Shown piece after piece: positions 53,417 to 61,669 of a DNA stretch of 64,000 nucleotides. Positions within the stretch are counted from its first letter, which is position 1. Every line of letters begins with the position of its first letter. Source of the DNA: Blautia parvula (GTDB lineage Bacteria > Bacillota > Clostridia > Lachnospirales > Lachnospiraceae). The stretch covers positions 4,431,001 through 4,495,000 of the forward strand of contig NZ_CP084061.1 of NCBI RefSeq assembly GCF_020215665.1, written 5' to 3'. The position numbers and the translations under genes are program-made. Below the pieces are notes generated by a model. That model searched no databases, was not told where the DNA came from, and worked only from the letters and a program-made list of their open reading frames with translations.

Positions 53417-54631
53417 ATGAAAAGGAAGAGAAAAGTATTCCTGGTCCTTTTAATTGCTTTTGTAATTTTAATAACCGGAGGATGCAGCCAGAAGGTAAAA
53501 AGTGATCAAATCACACAGCTTGACAGAGTAGAAACCACAGAGAAAAAGGGTACATCAGTCAAAAAACTTGAAAAGATAAATCAAATACCAGATGACGGTA
53601 TTATCACAGCCGCTCAAATGGATACGATATCCGGTGAAGATGGTCAATTCCAATTTTCCGGAAAGGATCAGGATAAAGGGATTACTTATGTATGGACCTA
53701 TGAAGGAAAACGAATCAAAAACCCTGTTGATCAGAATCTAAAAGTTGAATTTTCTGATGCCAAGATAGAAGAGGTAAAAAAAGCCGGGGGAAATGCTCCG
53801 TATGGCCTGGCCATTACACTGCAGAAAATGAATTTGGCGGCGCCGGCAGCTCTGGGCCTTACTTTAAATGAAAAGTGGGATGCAGATAATGCCGTTTTAT
53901 GCAAATATGTGGATGGAGAAGCAAGGAAGGTTTGTGATGTGGTTGTAGGCTCTGTCTCCGGAATCGGGGATAAGGCGCTGACTAATCTTGCTTTTAATGT
54001 TTTAGAAGTAGGTGATACTTATTATATACTTGCCGGCAAAAGTAAAGAAGATAATGAGGAAAACAAAGGCGCAGAGGAGAAAACAAAAAATAACGGAAAC
54101 AATGATCAGCAAAGTCATGAGGTAGACAATTCACCGACAGGTAATAATCAAAATGACTCAGAACAGGCTGCAGAGACTCAGAGCGGGCAATCGTCCGGCG
54201 AAAATCAAAATGATCAGGGCTCGTCCCATACCTGCACCATATCGATTGAATGTTCCACAATTCTTAATAATTGGGATGATTTAAATGAAGCAAAAGCGGA
54301 TTTTGTACCCTCAGATGGGTGGATTCTATATACCTCTGAGGTAGAGTACTCTCCGGGTGAAACTGTGTATGATGTCTTGTACCGGGTGTGTAAAGATACT
54401 TCCATCCAAATGAGTGCAAAGTATACACCTGCCTATGGTTCTTACTATGTGGAAGGCATCAACCAGCTCTATGAGTTTGACTGCGGCGAATTGTCCGGCT
54501 GGATGTACAGCGTGAATGGCTGGTTCCCAAATTACGGCTGTTCTCAGTATGAAGTCAGCGATGGTGACATAATCGAATGGCGCTACACCTGTGACCTGGG
54601 CCGTGATGTGGGAGATCAGTATTATGAATAA
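53417..54631 (+). CDS. Lipoprotein with C-terminal DUF4430 domain
   Basis: A 404-residue lipoprotein: lipobox ILITGGC at about residues 12-18, a mixed domain to ~205, an Asn/Gln/Glu/Ser-rich linker (205-272), then a DUF4430 domain (about 275-404) with ECSTILNNWDDL, ETVYDVLYRVCKD and SGWMYSVNGWFPNYG near residue 360. The SGWMYSVN motif is shared with the protein at 49296. Being fixed to the outer face of the membrane next to ECF transporter genes, it is a good candidate for the last handover step to the transporter (inference). The ATG at 53417 follows GGAGG by 8 bases. It overlaps the EcfT gene. Confidence 0.85.
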   Translation: MKRKRKVFLVLLIAFVILITGGCSQKVKSDQITQLDRVETTEKKGTSVKKLEKINQIPDDGIITAAQMDTISGEDGQFQFSGKDQDKGITYVWTYEGKRIKNPVDQNLKVEFSDAKIEEVKKAGGNAPYGLAITLQKMNLAAPAALGLTLNEKWDADNAVLCKYVDGEARKVCDVVVGSVSGIGDKALTNLAFNVLEVGDTYYILAGKSKEDNEENKGAEEKTKNNGNNDQQSHEVDNSPTGNNQNDSEQAAETQSGQSSGENQNDQGSSHTCTISIECSTILNNWDDLNEAKADFVPSDGWILYTSEVEYSPGETVYDVLYRVCKDTSIQMSAKYTPAYGSYYVEGINQLYEFDCGELSGWMYSVNGWFPNYGCSQYEVSDGDIIEWRYTCDLGRDVGDQYYE

Positions 54632-55670
54632 ACGGTCGGATGCATTTTCAGCCTGCCATCCTGCTGTAAATTTCTTTTACTTCATGCTTGTACTGCTGGT
54701 CACCATGTTTCTCAGCCATCCGGTCCTTCTGGGCATTTCCTTTTTGGGCGCATTTTTCTATGCGGTGCGCCTGAAGGGGTGGAAGGCTGTGGCAAAATTC
54801 AATTTGATCTTCACGCTTCCTGCTATGGTGATCGTGGCATTTATCAACCCGGCGTTTAACCACTATGGCGTCACTACGCTTTTTTATCTGAAGACAGGGC
54901 CGGTGACGTTGGAGGCTATTGTGTATGGAATCGTTCTGGCCTCCATGCTGTTTATTGCTATATTGTGGTTTTCCTGTTATAACGAGGTTATGACCACAGA
55001 TAAGTTCGTCTACCTGTTTGGCAGGGTGATTCCGGCGCTTTCCCTGGTGCTTTCCATGGTATTCCGCTTTGTGCCGAAATTCAATGCACAGGTAAAGGTT
55101 ATACGAAACGGGCAGAAATGCGTGGGACGTGATATGAGCAATGGAAAACTGATAAAGAAAATCCGTTATGGACTCACGATCCTTTCCATCCTGATCACCT
55201 GGGCCTTGGAGAACGCCATAGACACCTCAGATTCCATGAGGGCCAGAGGATACGGCCTGAAGGGCCGTTCCTCGTTCTCCATCTATCACTTTGACAGAAG
55301 GGATGTGACGGTCACAGGTATTCTGGCCGGGCTTCTGGGAGTATGCCTCTTGGGATTTCACTATGGGTTTTCCTTTGCGCAGTATGATCCGGTGATTAAG
55401 ATCGGCGGTATCCCGCTGACGCCTTGGAGCGTAATCACCTATCTGGCCTGGACGTTTATATGCTTTTTCCCCTTTCTGCTGGGATTATGGGAGGATGAGA
55501 GCTTTAAGAAACTGGAGAAGAAAATGCGTATGGACAGGGATATCCCCTGGTACTTAAAGGAAGATGAACCGGGCAGTGAGCAGAAGATTTTGAAGACAGA
55601 CATGACATTTACAGAATATATGAATGGCGGGAAAGAAACAGAGGGAGGAACGGAATGTGAATTGTATTGA
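54624..55670 (+). CDS. ECF transporter T component (EcfT/CbiQ type)
   Basis: A 348-residue membrane protein with about six helices. The coupling-helix signature is DTSDSMRARGYGLKGR (near 200-215), the arginine-containing motif that contacts the ATPases. The ATG at 54624 follows GGGAGA and overlaps the preceding stop codon. It lies with its own ATPase and S component, so this is a dedicated (group I) ECF system rather than one sharing a common energising module. Confidence 0.92.
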   Translation: MNKRSDAFSACHPAVNFFYFMLVLLVTMFLSHPVLLGISFLGAFFYAVRLKGWKAVAKFNLIFTLPAMVIVAFINPAFNHYGVTTLFYLKTGPVTLEAIVYGIVLASMLFIAILWFSCYNEVMTTDKFVYLFGRVIPALSLVLSMVFRFVPKFNAQVKVIRNGQKCVGRDMSNGKLIKKIRYGLTILSILITWALENAIDTSDSMRARGYGLKGRSSFSIYHFDRRDVTVTGILAGLLGVCLLGFHYGFSFAQYDPVIKIGGIPLTPWSVITYLAWTFICFFPFLLGLWEDESFKKLEKKMRMDRDIPWYLKEDEPGSEQKILKTDMTFTEYMNGGKETEGGTECELY

Positions 55671-57423
55671 AATAGAAAAGTTCAGTTTTCTGTATCCCCA
55701 GCAGACGGTACCTGCGCTGGCCGGGGTGGATATGACAGTGGAGGAGGGCAGCTTTGTTGTGCTGTGCGGAAAAAGCGGATGCGGAAAAAGTACACTTTTG
55801 AGACAGATGAAGACAGTCCTTGCCTCCCATGGACAGAAAAGCGGATGTATACGGTATTTTGGAACAGAGCTTGAAGAGGTGGATGAGAGAACCCAGAGTG
55901 CGGAGATTGGTTATGTGCTTCAGAATCCTGACAACCAGATCGTGACGGACAAAGTCTGGCATGAGCTGGCTTTCGGACTGGAGAGTCTTGGCTATGACAG
56001 TGCCACTATACGGCTCAGAGTGGCTGAGATGGCTTCTTATTTCGGTATACAGGCATGGTTCCTGCGTAATGTAAACGAGCTGTCAGGAGGCCAGAAGCAG
56101 CTTCTGAATCTGGCTTCTGTTATGGCTATGCATCCGAGGCTGCTGATCCTGGATGAGCCTACATCCCAGCTTGACCCCATAGCAGCCTCGGATTTTCTGG
56201 AGACAGTGAGGAAGATCAACAGGGATGTGGGAACCACGGTTATTCTTACAGAACACCGCCTGGAGGATGTGATCCCCTGGGCAGACCAGGTATATGTCAT
56301 GGATGGCGGCAGAATGATTGCTGACGGCACGCCCTCAGAGATAGGGCGGAAACTCAAGGAGCTGGGGCATGATATGTTTCTTTCCATGCCCACGCCTATG
56401 CAGGTATATGCCGGGGTGGAGAGCAGCCGGGAGTGTCCCCTGACCGTAAGGCAGGGAAGGAGATGGCTGGAAAAGGAGCTTGAAGACCTTCAGCTAAAGG
56501 CCGCAGAGTGTGAAGAAAACATAGGCGGAAACGGCAGGGAAACAGAATCCGTTCATCATGAGACAGAATCCGTCAGGAAGAGAACCCATGTATTTTCAGA
56601 GAAGGAAGTACCGGAAATACGTCTCAGAGATATCTGGTTCCGCTATGAGCGTGAGCTGCCCGATGTGGTGAAGGGACTTTCCCTGGATGTAAGGAAACGG
56701 GAAATCTTCGCGCTGGTGGGCGGCAACGGCACCGGCAAAAGTACCACCATGAATCTGATCGCCCGTATCCGCCACCCGTACAGAGGGAAAATATGGCTGG
56801 AGGGGAAGAGCATAGATAAATACACGGATAATGAGCTGTATCACGGCTTCCTCGGCGTAATGCCCCAGAATCCCCAGAGTCTTTTTGTGAAGAAGACAGT
56901 GCGGGACGATCTGTATGAAATGATTGACGGAAAAAAAGAAAAAAGGAGCGACGCTTTTTCCATAGAAATGAGCAAGAGAGATGCTGTTGCGGGAATTGTG
57001 TCCCTGACAAAGCTGGCGGACCTTTTAGACCGTCATCCCTATGATCTGAGCGGCGGAGAACAGCAGCGGCTGGCACTTGCAAAGGTGCTGCTGCTGCGCC
57101 CCAGGATCCTGCTCATGGATGAGCCTACGAAGGGGATAGACAACCACTATAAAAAAGAACTGGGAGAAATCCTGCGAAAGCTGACAGAACATGGTGTTAC
57201 CATTCTTCTCATTTCTCATGATGTGGAATTCTGTGCGCAGTACGCGGACCGGGTGGGTCTGTTCTTTGAGGGAAATGTGGTGACAAATAAACCGGCAAAA
57301 GAATTTTTTGCGGGAAACAGTTTCTATACAACCGCTGCAAACCGTATGTCACGACAGTTCTTTCCTGACGCGGTGACCGTGGAGGATGTGGTTGCAGGAG
57401 TGGATGCATACGTCAGGAGGTGA
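55657..57423 (+). CDS. Fused double ECF ATPase
   Basis: 588 residues containing two ABC ATPase domains: domain 1 with Walker A GKSGCGKST (near 35) and LSGGQKQLLNLASV, and domain 2 (from ~310) with Walker A GGNGTGKST and LSGGEQQRLALAKVLLL, both with DEPT Walker B ends. Together they replace the separate EcfA1 and EcfA2. The linker (~265-310) is charged. Start is GTG at 55657, 8 bases after GAGGGAGG and overlapping the end of the EcfT gene; an ATG at 55624 is possible but lacks a site. Confidence 0.92.
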   Translation: MNCIEIEKFSFLYPQQTVPALAGVDMTVEEGSFVVLCGKSGCGKSTLLRQMKTVLASHGQKSGCIRYFGTELEEVDERTQSAEIGYVLQNPDNQIVTDKVWHELAFGLESLGYDSATIRLRVAEMASYFGIQAWFLRNVNELSGGQKQLLNLASVMAMHPRLLILDEPTSQLDPIAASDFLETVRKINRDVGTTVILTEHRLEDVIPWADQVYVMDGGRMIADGTPSEIGRKLKELGHDMFLSMPTPMQVYAGVESSRECPLTVRQGRRWLEKELEDLQLKAAECEENIGGNGRETESVHHETESVRKRTHVFSEKEVPEIRLRDIWFRYERELPDVVKGLSLDVRKREIFALVGGNGTGKSTTMNLIARIRHPYRGKIWLEGKSIDKYTDNELYHGFLGVMPQNPQSLFVKKTVRDDLYEMIDGKKEKRSDAFSIEMSKRDAVAGIVSLTKLADLLDRHPYDLSGGEQQRLALAKVLLLRPRILLMDEPTKGIDNHYKKELGEILRKLTEHGVTILLISHDVEFCAQYADRVGLFFEGNVVTNKPAKEFFAGNSFYTTAANRMSRQFFPDAVTVEDVVAGVDAYVRR

Positions 57424-57428
57424 ACAGT

Positions 57429-58289
57429 ATGCTGCGGGATGATAAATTAGATGATTTTCTGGATGTGTTTTGGGATGAGAAGAGTGCAGACTCCGTGGAC
57501 ACGGATTTTTGGGAGGAGCCTCAGGGAAAGGAGAAACTTAATTATCTGGAATACAGTGACTTGATGGCTGTCCCGAAGAATAAGGGGAAACTGCCGCCCA
57601 GGACTCTGGCGGCTATATTTCTGATCGTGGTCATGATACCTGTGACCATATGGGTGGGGATACATTTTTTCAATGACAGGAAATATCTCCTGATCAGTCT
57701 GTTCATTGTGTTCTATTCTATGATACCGTTTTTTCTGACCTTTGAAAGCCGAAGGCCCCAGGCCAGGGAAGTGTTGATCATCGCAGTGCTCACGGCCATA
57801 GCGGTGGCCGGCAGGGCGGCATTTTTCATGGTACCCAGTTTTAAGCCGGTCATGGCGTTTGTGATCATATCGGCAGTGTGTTTTGGGGCCGAGTCCGGAT
57901 TTTTGGTAGGGGCACTTTCCATGCTGGTGTCAAATATGCTGTTTGGGCAGGGGCCATGGACGCCCTGGCAGATGTTCTCCATGGGTATCATCGGGTTTCT
58001 GGCCGGAATACTGTTCCAGAAAGGATGGCTGAAGGCCAGGAAGGTTTCTCTCTGTATCTTTGGTTTCTGGGCAGCCCTGTTTATTTACGGAGGAATCATG
58101 AACCCGGTGTCGCTGCTTATGTCCTCCTATGCCATAACGAAGAGGAACCTTCTGGCTATCTATATATCAGGGCTGCCGGTGGACATGGTGCACGGGGCGG
58201 CAACGGTTATCTTTCTTCTGCTCGCCAGTAAACCCATGATCGAGAAGCTGGAGAGAATCAAAATAAAATACGGTTTGATTGAGGAGTAG
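57429..58289 (+). CDS. ECF transporter S component, probably corrinoid-specific
   Basis: 286 residues: an acidic soluble N-terminal extension of ~55 residues, then about seven or eight helices. The core GRAAFFMVPSFKPVMAFVII and GFLVGALSMLVSNMLFGQGP block followed by WTPWQM fits the S-component fold of B12-linked ECF systems (CblT-like). The ATG at 57429 has AGGAGG 8 bases upstream; a GTG at 57420 is an alternative. Cobalamin or its precursor as substrate is inferred from the riboswitches, EcfT/EcfA neighbours and cbiZ. The long acidic N terminus is unusual for this family. Confidence 0.85.
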   Translation: MLRDDKLDDFLDVFWDEKSADSVDTDFWEEPQGKEKLNYLEYSDLMAVPKNKGKLPPRTLAAIFLIVVMIPVTIWVGIHFFNDRKYLLISLFIVFYSMIPFFLTFESRRPQAREVLIIAVLTAIAVAGRAAFFMVPSFKPVMAFVIISAVCFGAESGFLVGALSMLVSNMLFGQGPWTPWQMFSMGIIGFLAGILFQKGWLKARKVSLCIFGFWAALFIYGGIMNPVSLLMSSYAITKRNLLAIYISGLPVDMVHGAATVIFLLLASKPMIEKLERIKIKYGLIEE

Positions 58290-58292
58290 AGT

Positions 58293-59126
58293 ATGACAGA
58301 AGAGAAAAGGACGGAAGAGAAAGAAGCGGAAGACGTAAAGTCTGCGGATAAAAAGAAAAAAAACAGGATTCTGAATATTGTGATACTGTGTGCGGTATGC
58401 ATCATCGCCTATGGAGTCTTCAATATGATATCCCTGCAGAAGCAGTATAAACGGGCCGGGGAGGAATATGCCCGGGTGCAGAAGACTGCCGGTATGGATC
58501 AGGCAGAGGATGTTTCGGCTGATCCGAAGAAGGATGACGGGGATGCGGATGTTCCGGAGGTTCCGGATGTGCAGGTGGATCTGAAGTCTCTTCAGAAGGA
58601 GAATCCGGACACGGTGGCCTGGCTCTATTACCCGGCTCTTGGCATTAACTATCCGGTCATGCAGGATGAGGATAATACATATTATATCAAGCATACATTT
58701 TCCGGGGATAAGAACGCGGTGGGAAGTATTTTTCTGGATGCGTACGGAAATAAGGATTTTTCAGATGCAAATACCTTCATCTTCGGCCACAACATGAGGG
58801 ATGGCTCCATGTTCGGCAGTATGAAGAATATACGGGATGAGGGGACCGTCAAAGAGAATCCGTATTTCTGGATCTATACAGCGGATGGCTGGAGCAGATA
58901 CCGGATATTCTCCTATCATGATGCCAACGCCACAAAAAAAGATATGGCATTCCAGATCAAGTTTGAAAACGAGCAGGCGCATCAGCAGTTCCTGCAGACC
59001 ATACTGGACGCTTCAGAAGAGAAGCTGGGCGTGGAAGTGACGATCAGGGATAAAGTGGTGACCCTGGCCACCTGTACCAGTGACGCATCCGTAAGGCTTG
59101 TCATTCACGGGGTACAGAAGGATTAA
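58293..59126 (+). CDS. srtB: Class B sortase
   Basis: A 277-residue sortase with an N-terminal membrane helix (about 25-47) and a linker rich in Asp/Pro. The domain start NPDTVAWLYYPALGINYPVMQ is class B. Catalytic residues are His166 (FGHNM), Cys261 (LATCTSD) and Arg268 (VRLVIHG). Only one sorting signal (VPKTG) is seen in the window, in the 44028 protein, so it is the likely substrate. Gene order inside the corrinoid train supports this. Confidence 0.92.
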   Translation: MTEEKRTEEKEAEDVKSADKKKKNRILNIVILCAVCIIAYGVFNMISLQKQYKRAGEEYARVQKTAGMDQAEDVSADPKKDDGDADVPEVPDVQVDLKSLQKENPDTVAWLYYPALGINYPVMQDEDNTYYIKHTFSGDKNAVGSIFLDAYGNKDFSDANTFIFGHNMRDGSMFGSMKNIRDEGTVKENPYFWIYTADGWSRYRIFSYHDANATKKDMAFQIKFENEQAHQQFLQTILDASEEKLGVEVTIRDKVVTLATCTSDASVRLVIHGVQKD

Positions 59127-59158
59127 AAAGTATAAGGACGGCGAAAAGGAAAAGATAT

Positions 59159-60247
59159 ATGATGCAGGATAAAAGGTTTCTGCCCGGCAAAGGGGATAAA
59201 CTCTATAGAGATGAAAAATATATTGCCGCGGTTTTCGGAGGAAAAAGGAAGGTTCTGAGCACTTCGCCCCAGAACGGGGGATTGAGGACAGACTTAAAAG
59301 CTGTATATAATTATGACGGCGGACAGGAGGGGGAAAAGGAGATACGGCTTGAGGGAGGGACCTATGAAAGTCATATGCGTTATGTCTCTGACAGCATCAT
59401 AGGTTTGTCAGCGGACTCGTCATCAGGTATTATGACAGCCGCCTCTATGAAAAATGCCTCTTATGTCAGGACACAGTACAGGGATATTGCCGTCAGCGTG
59501 ATCGCAACAGGCGGTATTGAAGTCAACGCCGGGCGTGCAGGGGACCGGGCATCCTGGTACGAGAAGGACGGGGTCTGGGTGGATCTGGACGGGGAATGCA
59601 GGCATACACTGGGAACGATCAATCTTATGATTTTCCTGAATGCGGACCTGACAGACGGGGCCATTGCCAAGGCCCTGATAACCTGTACAGAGGCAAAAAC
59701 AGCCGCGATCCAGGAGCTGTGCATAGCCAGCAGATATTCCCACGGGCTTGCCACGGGTTCCGGTACAGACGGCACGATCATTGTGGCTGACATGGAGTCT
59801 GATTTTAAGATCACGGAGACGGGCGCACACAGCAAAATAGGAGAAATGATAGGATGTGCGGTGAAAGAGGCTGTGATGGAATCCCTGTTTCTGCAGACTG
59901 GCGCAGGCGCCAGGATGCAGCACAATGTCTTCCGAAGGCTGGAGAGATTCTGCATAACGGCAGATGCGGCAGCCTCCCGTGCTGTGGAGACAGGCGTCAT
60001 AGAGCCGTCAGAACAGGCGGATTTTAAGCGGCAGGCAGAAGAGTGGGCAGGCTGCGGAGATGCAGTTTCATGGGCCGCTCTTGAAGCGCATCTGCTGGAT
60101 GAGAGGGAGTGGGGGATGCTGAAGGAAAGGGAAGTGCTGGATGCGGAGAGGAAGCTTCTGTGTGCATTCGGGATGGACAGTCCCCGTATGGGAGAGGATG
60201 CTGTTCTCATGGATCATATTATTTTTGCGATTAAAGAAAGAATATGA
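59159..60247 (+). CDS. cbiZ: Adenosylcobinamide amidohydrolase CbiZ
   Basis: A 362-residue protein. The CbiZ core is unmistakable: VSVIATGGIEVNAGRAGD (near 113-130), GTINLMIFLNADLTDGAIAKA and ATGSGTDGTIIVADM. CbiZ cleaves the aminopropanol-phosphate-nucleotide arm from adenosyl-corrinoids such as pseudocobalamin and gives cobyric acid, so imported foreign corrinoids can be rebuilt with the cell's own lower ligand. About 130 extra C-terminal residues are helical. Starts: ATG at 59159 (or 59162), with AAAAGGA upstream. Last gene of the train. Confidence 0.93.
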   Translation: MMQDKRFLPGKGDKLYRDEKYIAAVFGGKRKVLSTSPQNGGLRTDLKAVYNYDGGQEGEKEIRLEGGTYESHMRYVSDSIIGLSADSSSGIMTAASMKNASYVRTQYRDIAVSVIATGGIEVNAGRAGDRASWYEKDGVWVDLDGECRHTLGTINLMIFLNADLTDGAIAKALITCTEAKTAAIQELCIASRYSHGLATGSGTDGTIIVADMESDFKITETGAHSKIGEMIGCAVKEAVMESLFLQTGAGARMQHNVFRRLERFCITADAAASRAVETGVIEPSEQADFKRQAEEWAGCGDAVSWAALEAHLLDEREWGMLKEREVLDAERKLLCAFGMDSPRMGEDAVLMDHIIFAIKERI

Positions 60248-60257
60248 GCCGGAGGAA

Positions 60258-60286
60258 TTGACAGATACCGGCCATTGTGCTAAAGT
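60258..60286 (+). promoter_or_regulatory. Possible promoter for the riboswitch 3 transcript
   Basis: TTGACA (60258-60263), 17-bp spacer, TAAAGT (60281-60286). A TATAAA at 60296 is an alternative -10. Confidence 0.55.
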
Positions 60287-60349
60287 AATCATGTGTATAA
60301 ATTCCATATCAGCTTGCCAAGTGCATCAGGATTTAGTTTTGCCCTCTTT

Positions 60350-60500
60350 TAGAAAATCCTGGTGAAAAGGGAATCAGGTGTAAGTCCTGGACGATCCGGT
60401 CACTGTGAGCGGGGAGCGAAGCGCATAAGTCCATTGTATAAGAGATTATATGAGAAGGAGCGCCGAACGAAGATCCGTGAGTCAGGAAACCTGCTTGGAT
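60350..60500 (+). promoter_or_regulatory. Cobalamin riboswitch 3, before the DUF2284 gene
   Basis: GGGAATCAGGTGTAAGTCCT (60369-60388), GGTCACTGTGA, then the closing GAGTCAGGAAACCTGC (60479-60494), the canonical B12-box end. The leader continues 350 bases to the gene and includes GCAGGAGG.GCCC (60622-60639) pairing with GGGCCTCCTGC (60711-60721), and a terminator at 60743. Confidence 0.9.
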
Positions 60501-60742
60501 GAGTAAAAGGTTGAGACTTCCGAAGAAAGTTTTCCATCCATTATGTTATTTGATATGGAATGCCTGCTTAGAACGTGAACGAAACAGGAACCTGTGTGAG
60601 GAATTTATGCATCCATGAAAAGCAGGAGGAGCCCAAGAGACGATTTTGTTTCTATATGTTTTATCCTCCGCACCCCAAATGTATAGATTGGTCTGACATC
60701 ATCCGCTCATGGGCCTCCTGCAGGTAAAGGAAATAGTGTTAG

Positions 60743-60780
60743 AAGCTGCTGCGGGATAACTGCCTGTCAGCAGCTTTATT
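60743..60780 (+). terminator. Terminator of the riboswitch 3 leader
   Basis: AAGCTGCTG (60743-60751) pairs with CAGCAGCTT (60768-60776), followed by TATTTAT. It lies ~250 bases after the aptamer, so the long stem 60622-60721 probably transmits the signal. Confidence 0.75.
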
Positions 60781-60851
60781 TATGACAGGGACAGCCGGCA
60801 GAGTGTCCGTGCGAGACAGACCGGAGGGATTCAGAAGGGAGAATCAGTAAT

Positions 60852-61403
60852 ATGCGTGAAGAAGATTTGATTGCAGTCGCTGAGGATGCGGGGTTTGCGA
60901 AAGCCGCCGTAATGAACACGGAAGATTTAGAATTTGAACATGAGTTCCGCAAGTTCTGCGAACAGAACGACTGTGGAAATTATGGCAATAACTATGGATG
61001 TCCACCCTACTGCGGAACCCCCGAAGAGATGGAGAACAGAGTTATGCAGTACCGCCGGGCGGTAGTTTTCCAGTCCAGAACACCTGTTAACAACATCTTT
61101 GATGATGCGGAGACAAAACAGATCAAGAAGATACACACCCGGATGACACTGCGCACAGTAGAAGAACTCAAGAGAAGAGGACTGGATAAGGACGGCATGT
61201 TCGTCATGTGCGGACCCTGCAACCTGTGCGACGCATGTAATATGCCGGAAGGAAAACCATGCGTGCAGGAGCAGAATCGTTTTTCCTGTCTGTCTGCGTA
61301 TTGTATAGATGCGGCGAAGATGGCGAAACACTGCAATATGAATATGCAGTGGAATGGGGATGTGGTTTCGTTTTTTAGTATGTATCTTTTTGATAAAAAA
61401 TAA
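60852..61403 (+). CDS. DUF2284 Cys-rich metal-binding protein
   Basis: A 183-residue protein with 12 cysteines in two groups: near 35-55 (CEQNDCGNYGNNYGCPPYC) and near 118-160 (MCGPCNLCDACNMPEGKPC and further Cys). The pattern is that of DUF2284, predicted metal or iron-sulfur binding proteins. Cobalamin riboswitch control links it to corrinoid metabolism, perhaps as a reductase or reactivase part for the Co centre; this is inference. GAAGGGAG upstream of ATG. Confidence 0.85.
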   Translation: MREEDLIAVAEDAGFAKAAVMNTEDLEFEHEFRKFCEQNDCGNYGNNYGCPPYCGTPEEMENRVMQYRRAVVFQSRTPVNNIFDDAETKQIKKIHTRMTLRTVEELKRRGLDKDGMFVMCGPCNLCDACNMPEGKPCVQEQNRFSCLSAYCIDAAKMAKHCNMNMQWNGDVVSFFSMYLFDKK

Positions 61404-61471
61404 AGAATAACGGATTGCAGAGAAGGTCAGATACGGAGCAGTCCGGACTGATAAATATATGAATATTAGAT

Positions 61472-61503
61472 GGTACTTCGTAAATGGAGTACCATTTTTT
61501 TAA
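61472..61503 (+). terminator. Terminator after the DUF2284 gene
   Basis: ATGGTACT (61472-61479) pairs with AGTACCAT (61490-61497), followed by T6. Confidence 0.88.
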
Positions 61504-61600
61504 TGTGTTTTGTATCATATCTGCTGATTGAGACAGAGCATTCCCAAAAGTTAGTAAATATTCACAAAATTTAATGACAAATTTCGCATATTATAGACAA

Positions 61601-61629
61601 TTGCCAAAAGCGATTGTATAGATTATAAT
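61601..61629 (+). promoter_or_regulatory. Promoter of the LacI-type regulator gene
   Basis: TTGCCA (61601-61606), 17-bp spacer, TATAAT (61624-61629). The operator-like sequence lies just downstream of the expected transcription start. Confidence 0.85.
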
Positions 61630-61641
61630 ACAATTATTAAA

Positions 61642-61655
61642 CGTGCACGGACACG
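61642..61655. promoter_or_regulatory. Operator copy 1, upstream of the LacI-type gene
   Basis: CGTGCACGGACACG; ends CGTG/CACG are inverted. The identical 14 bases recur at 62749-62762. Position after the -10 element fits autorepression. Confidence 0.75.
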
Positions 61656-61669
61656 GTGTAGGAGAAACC

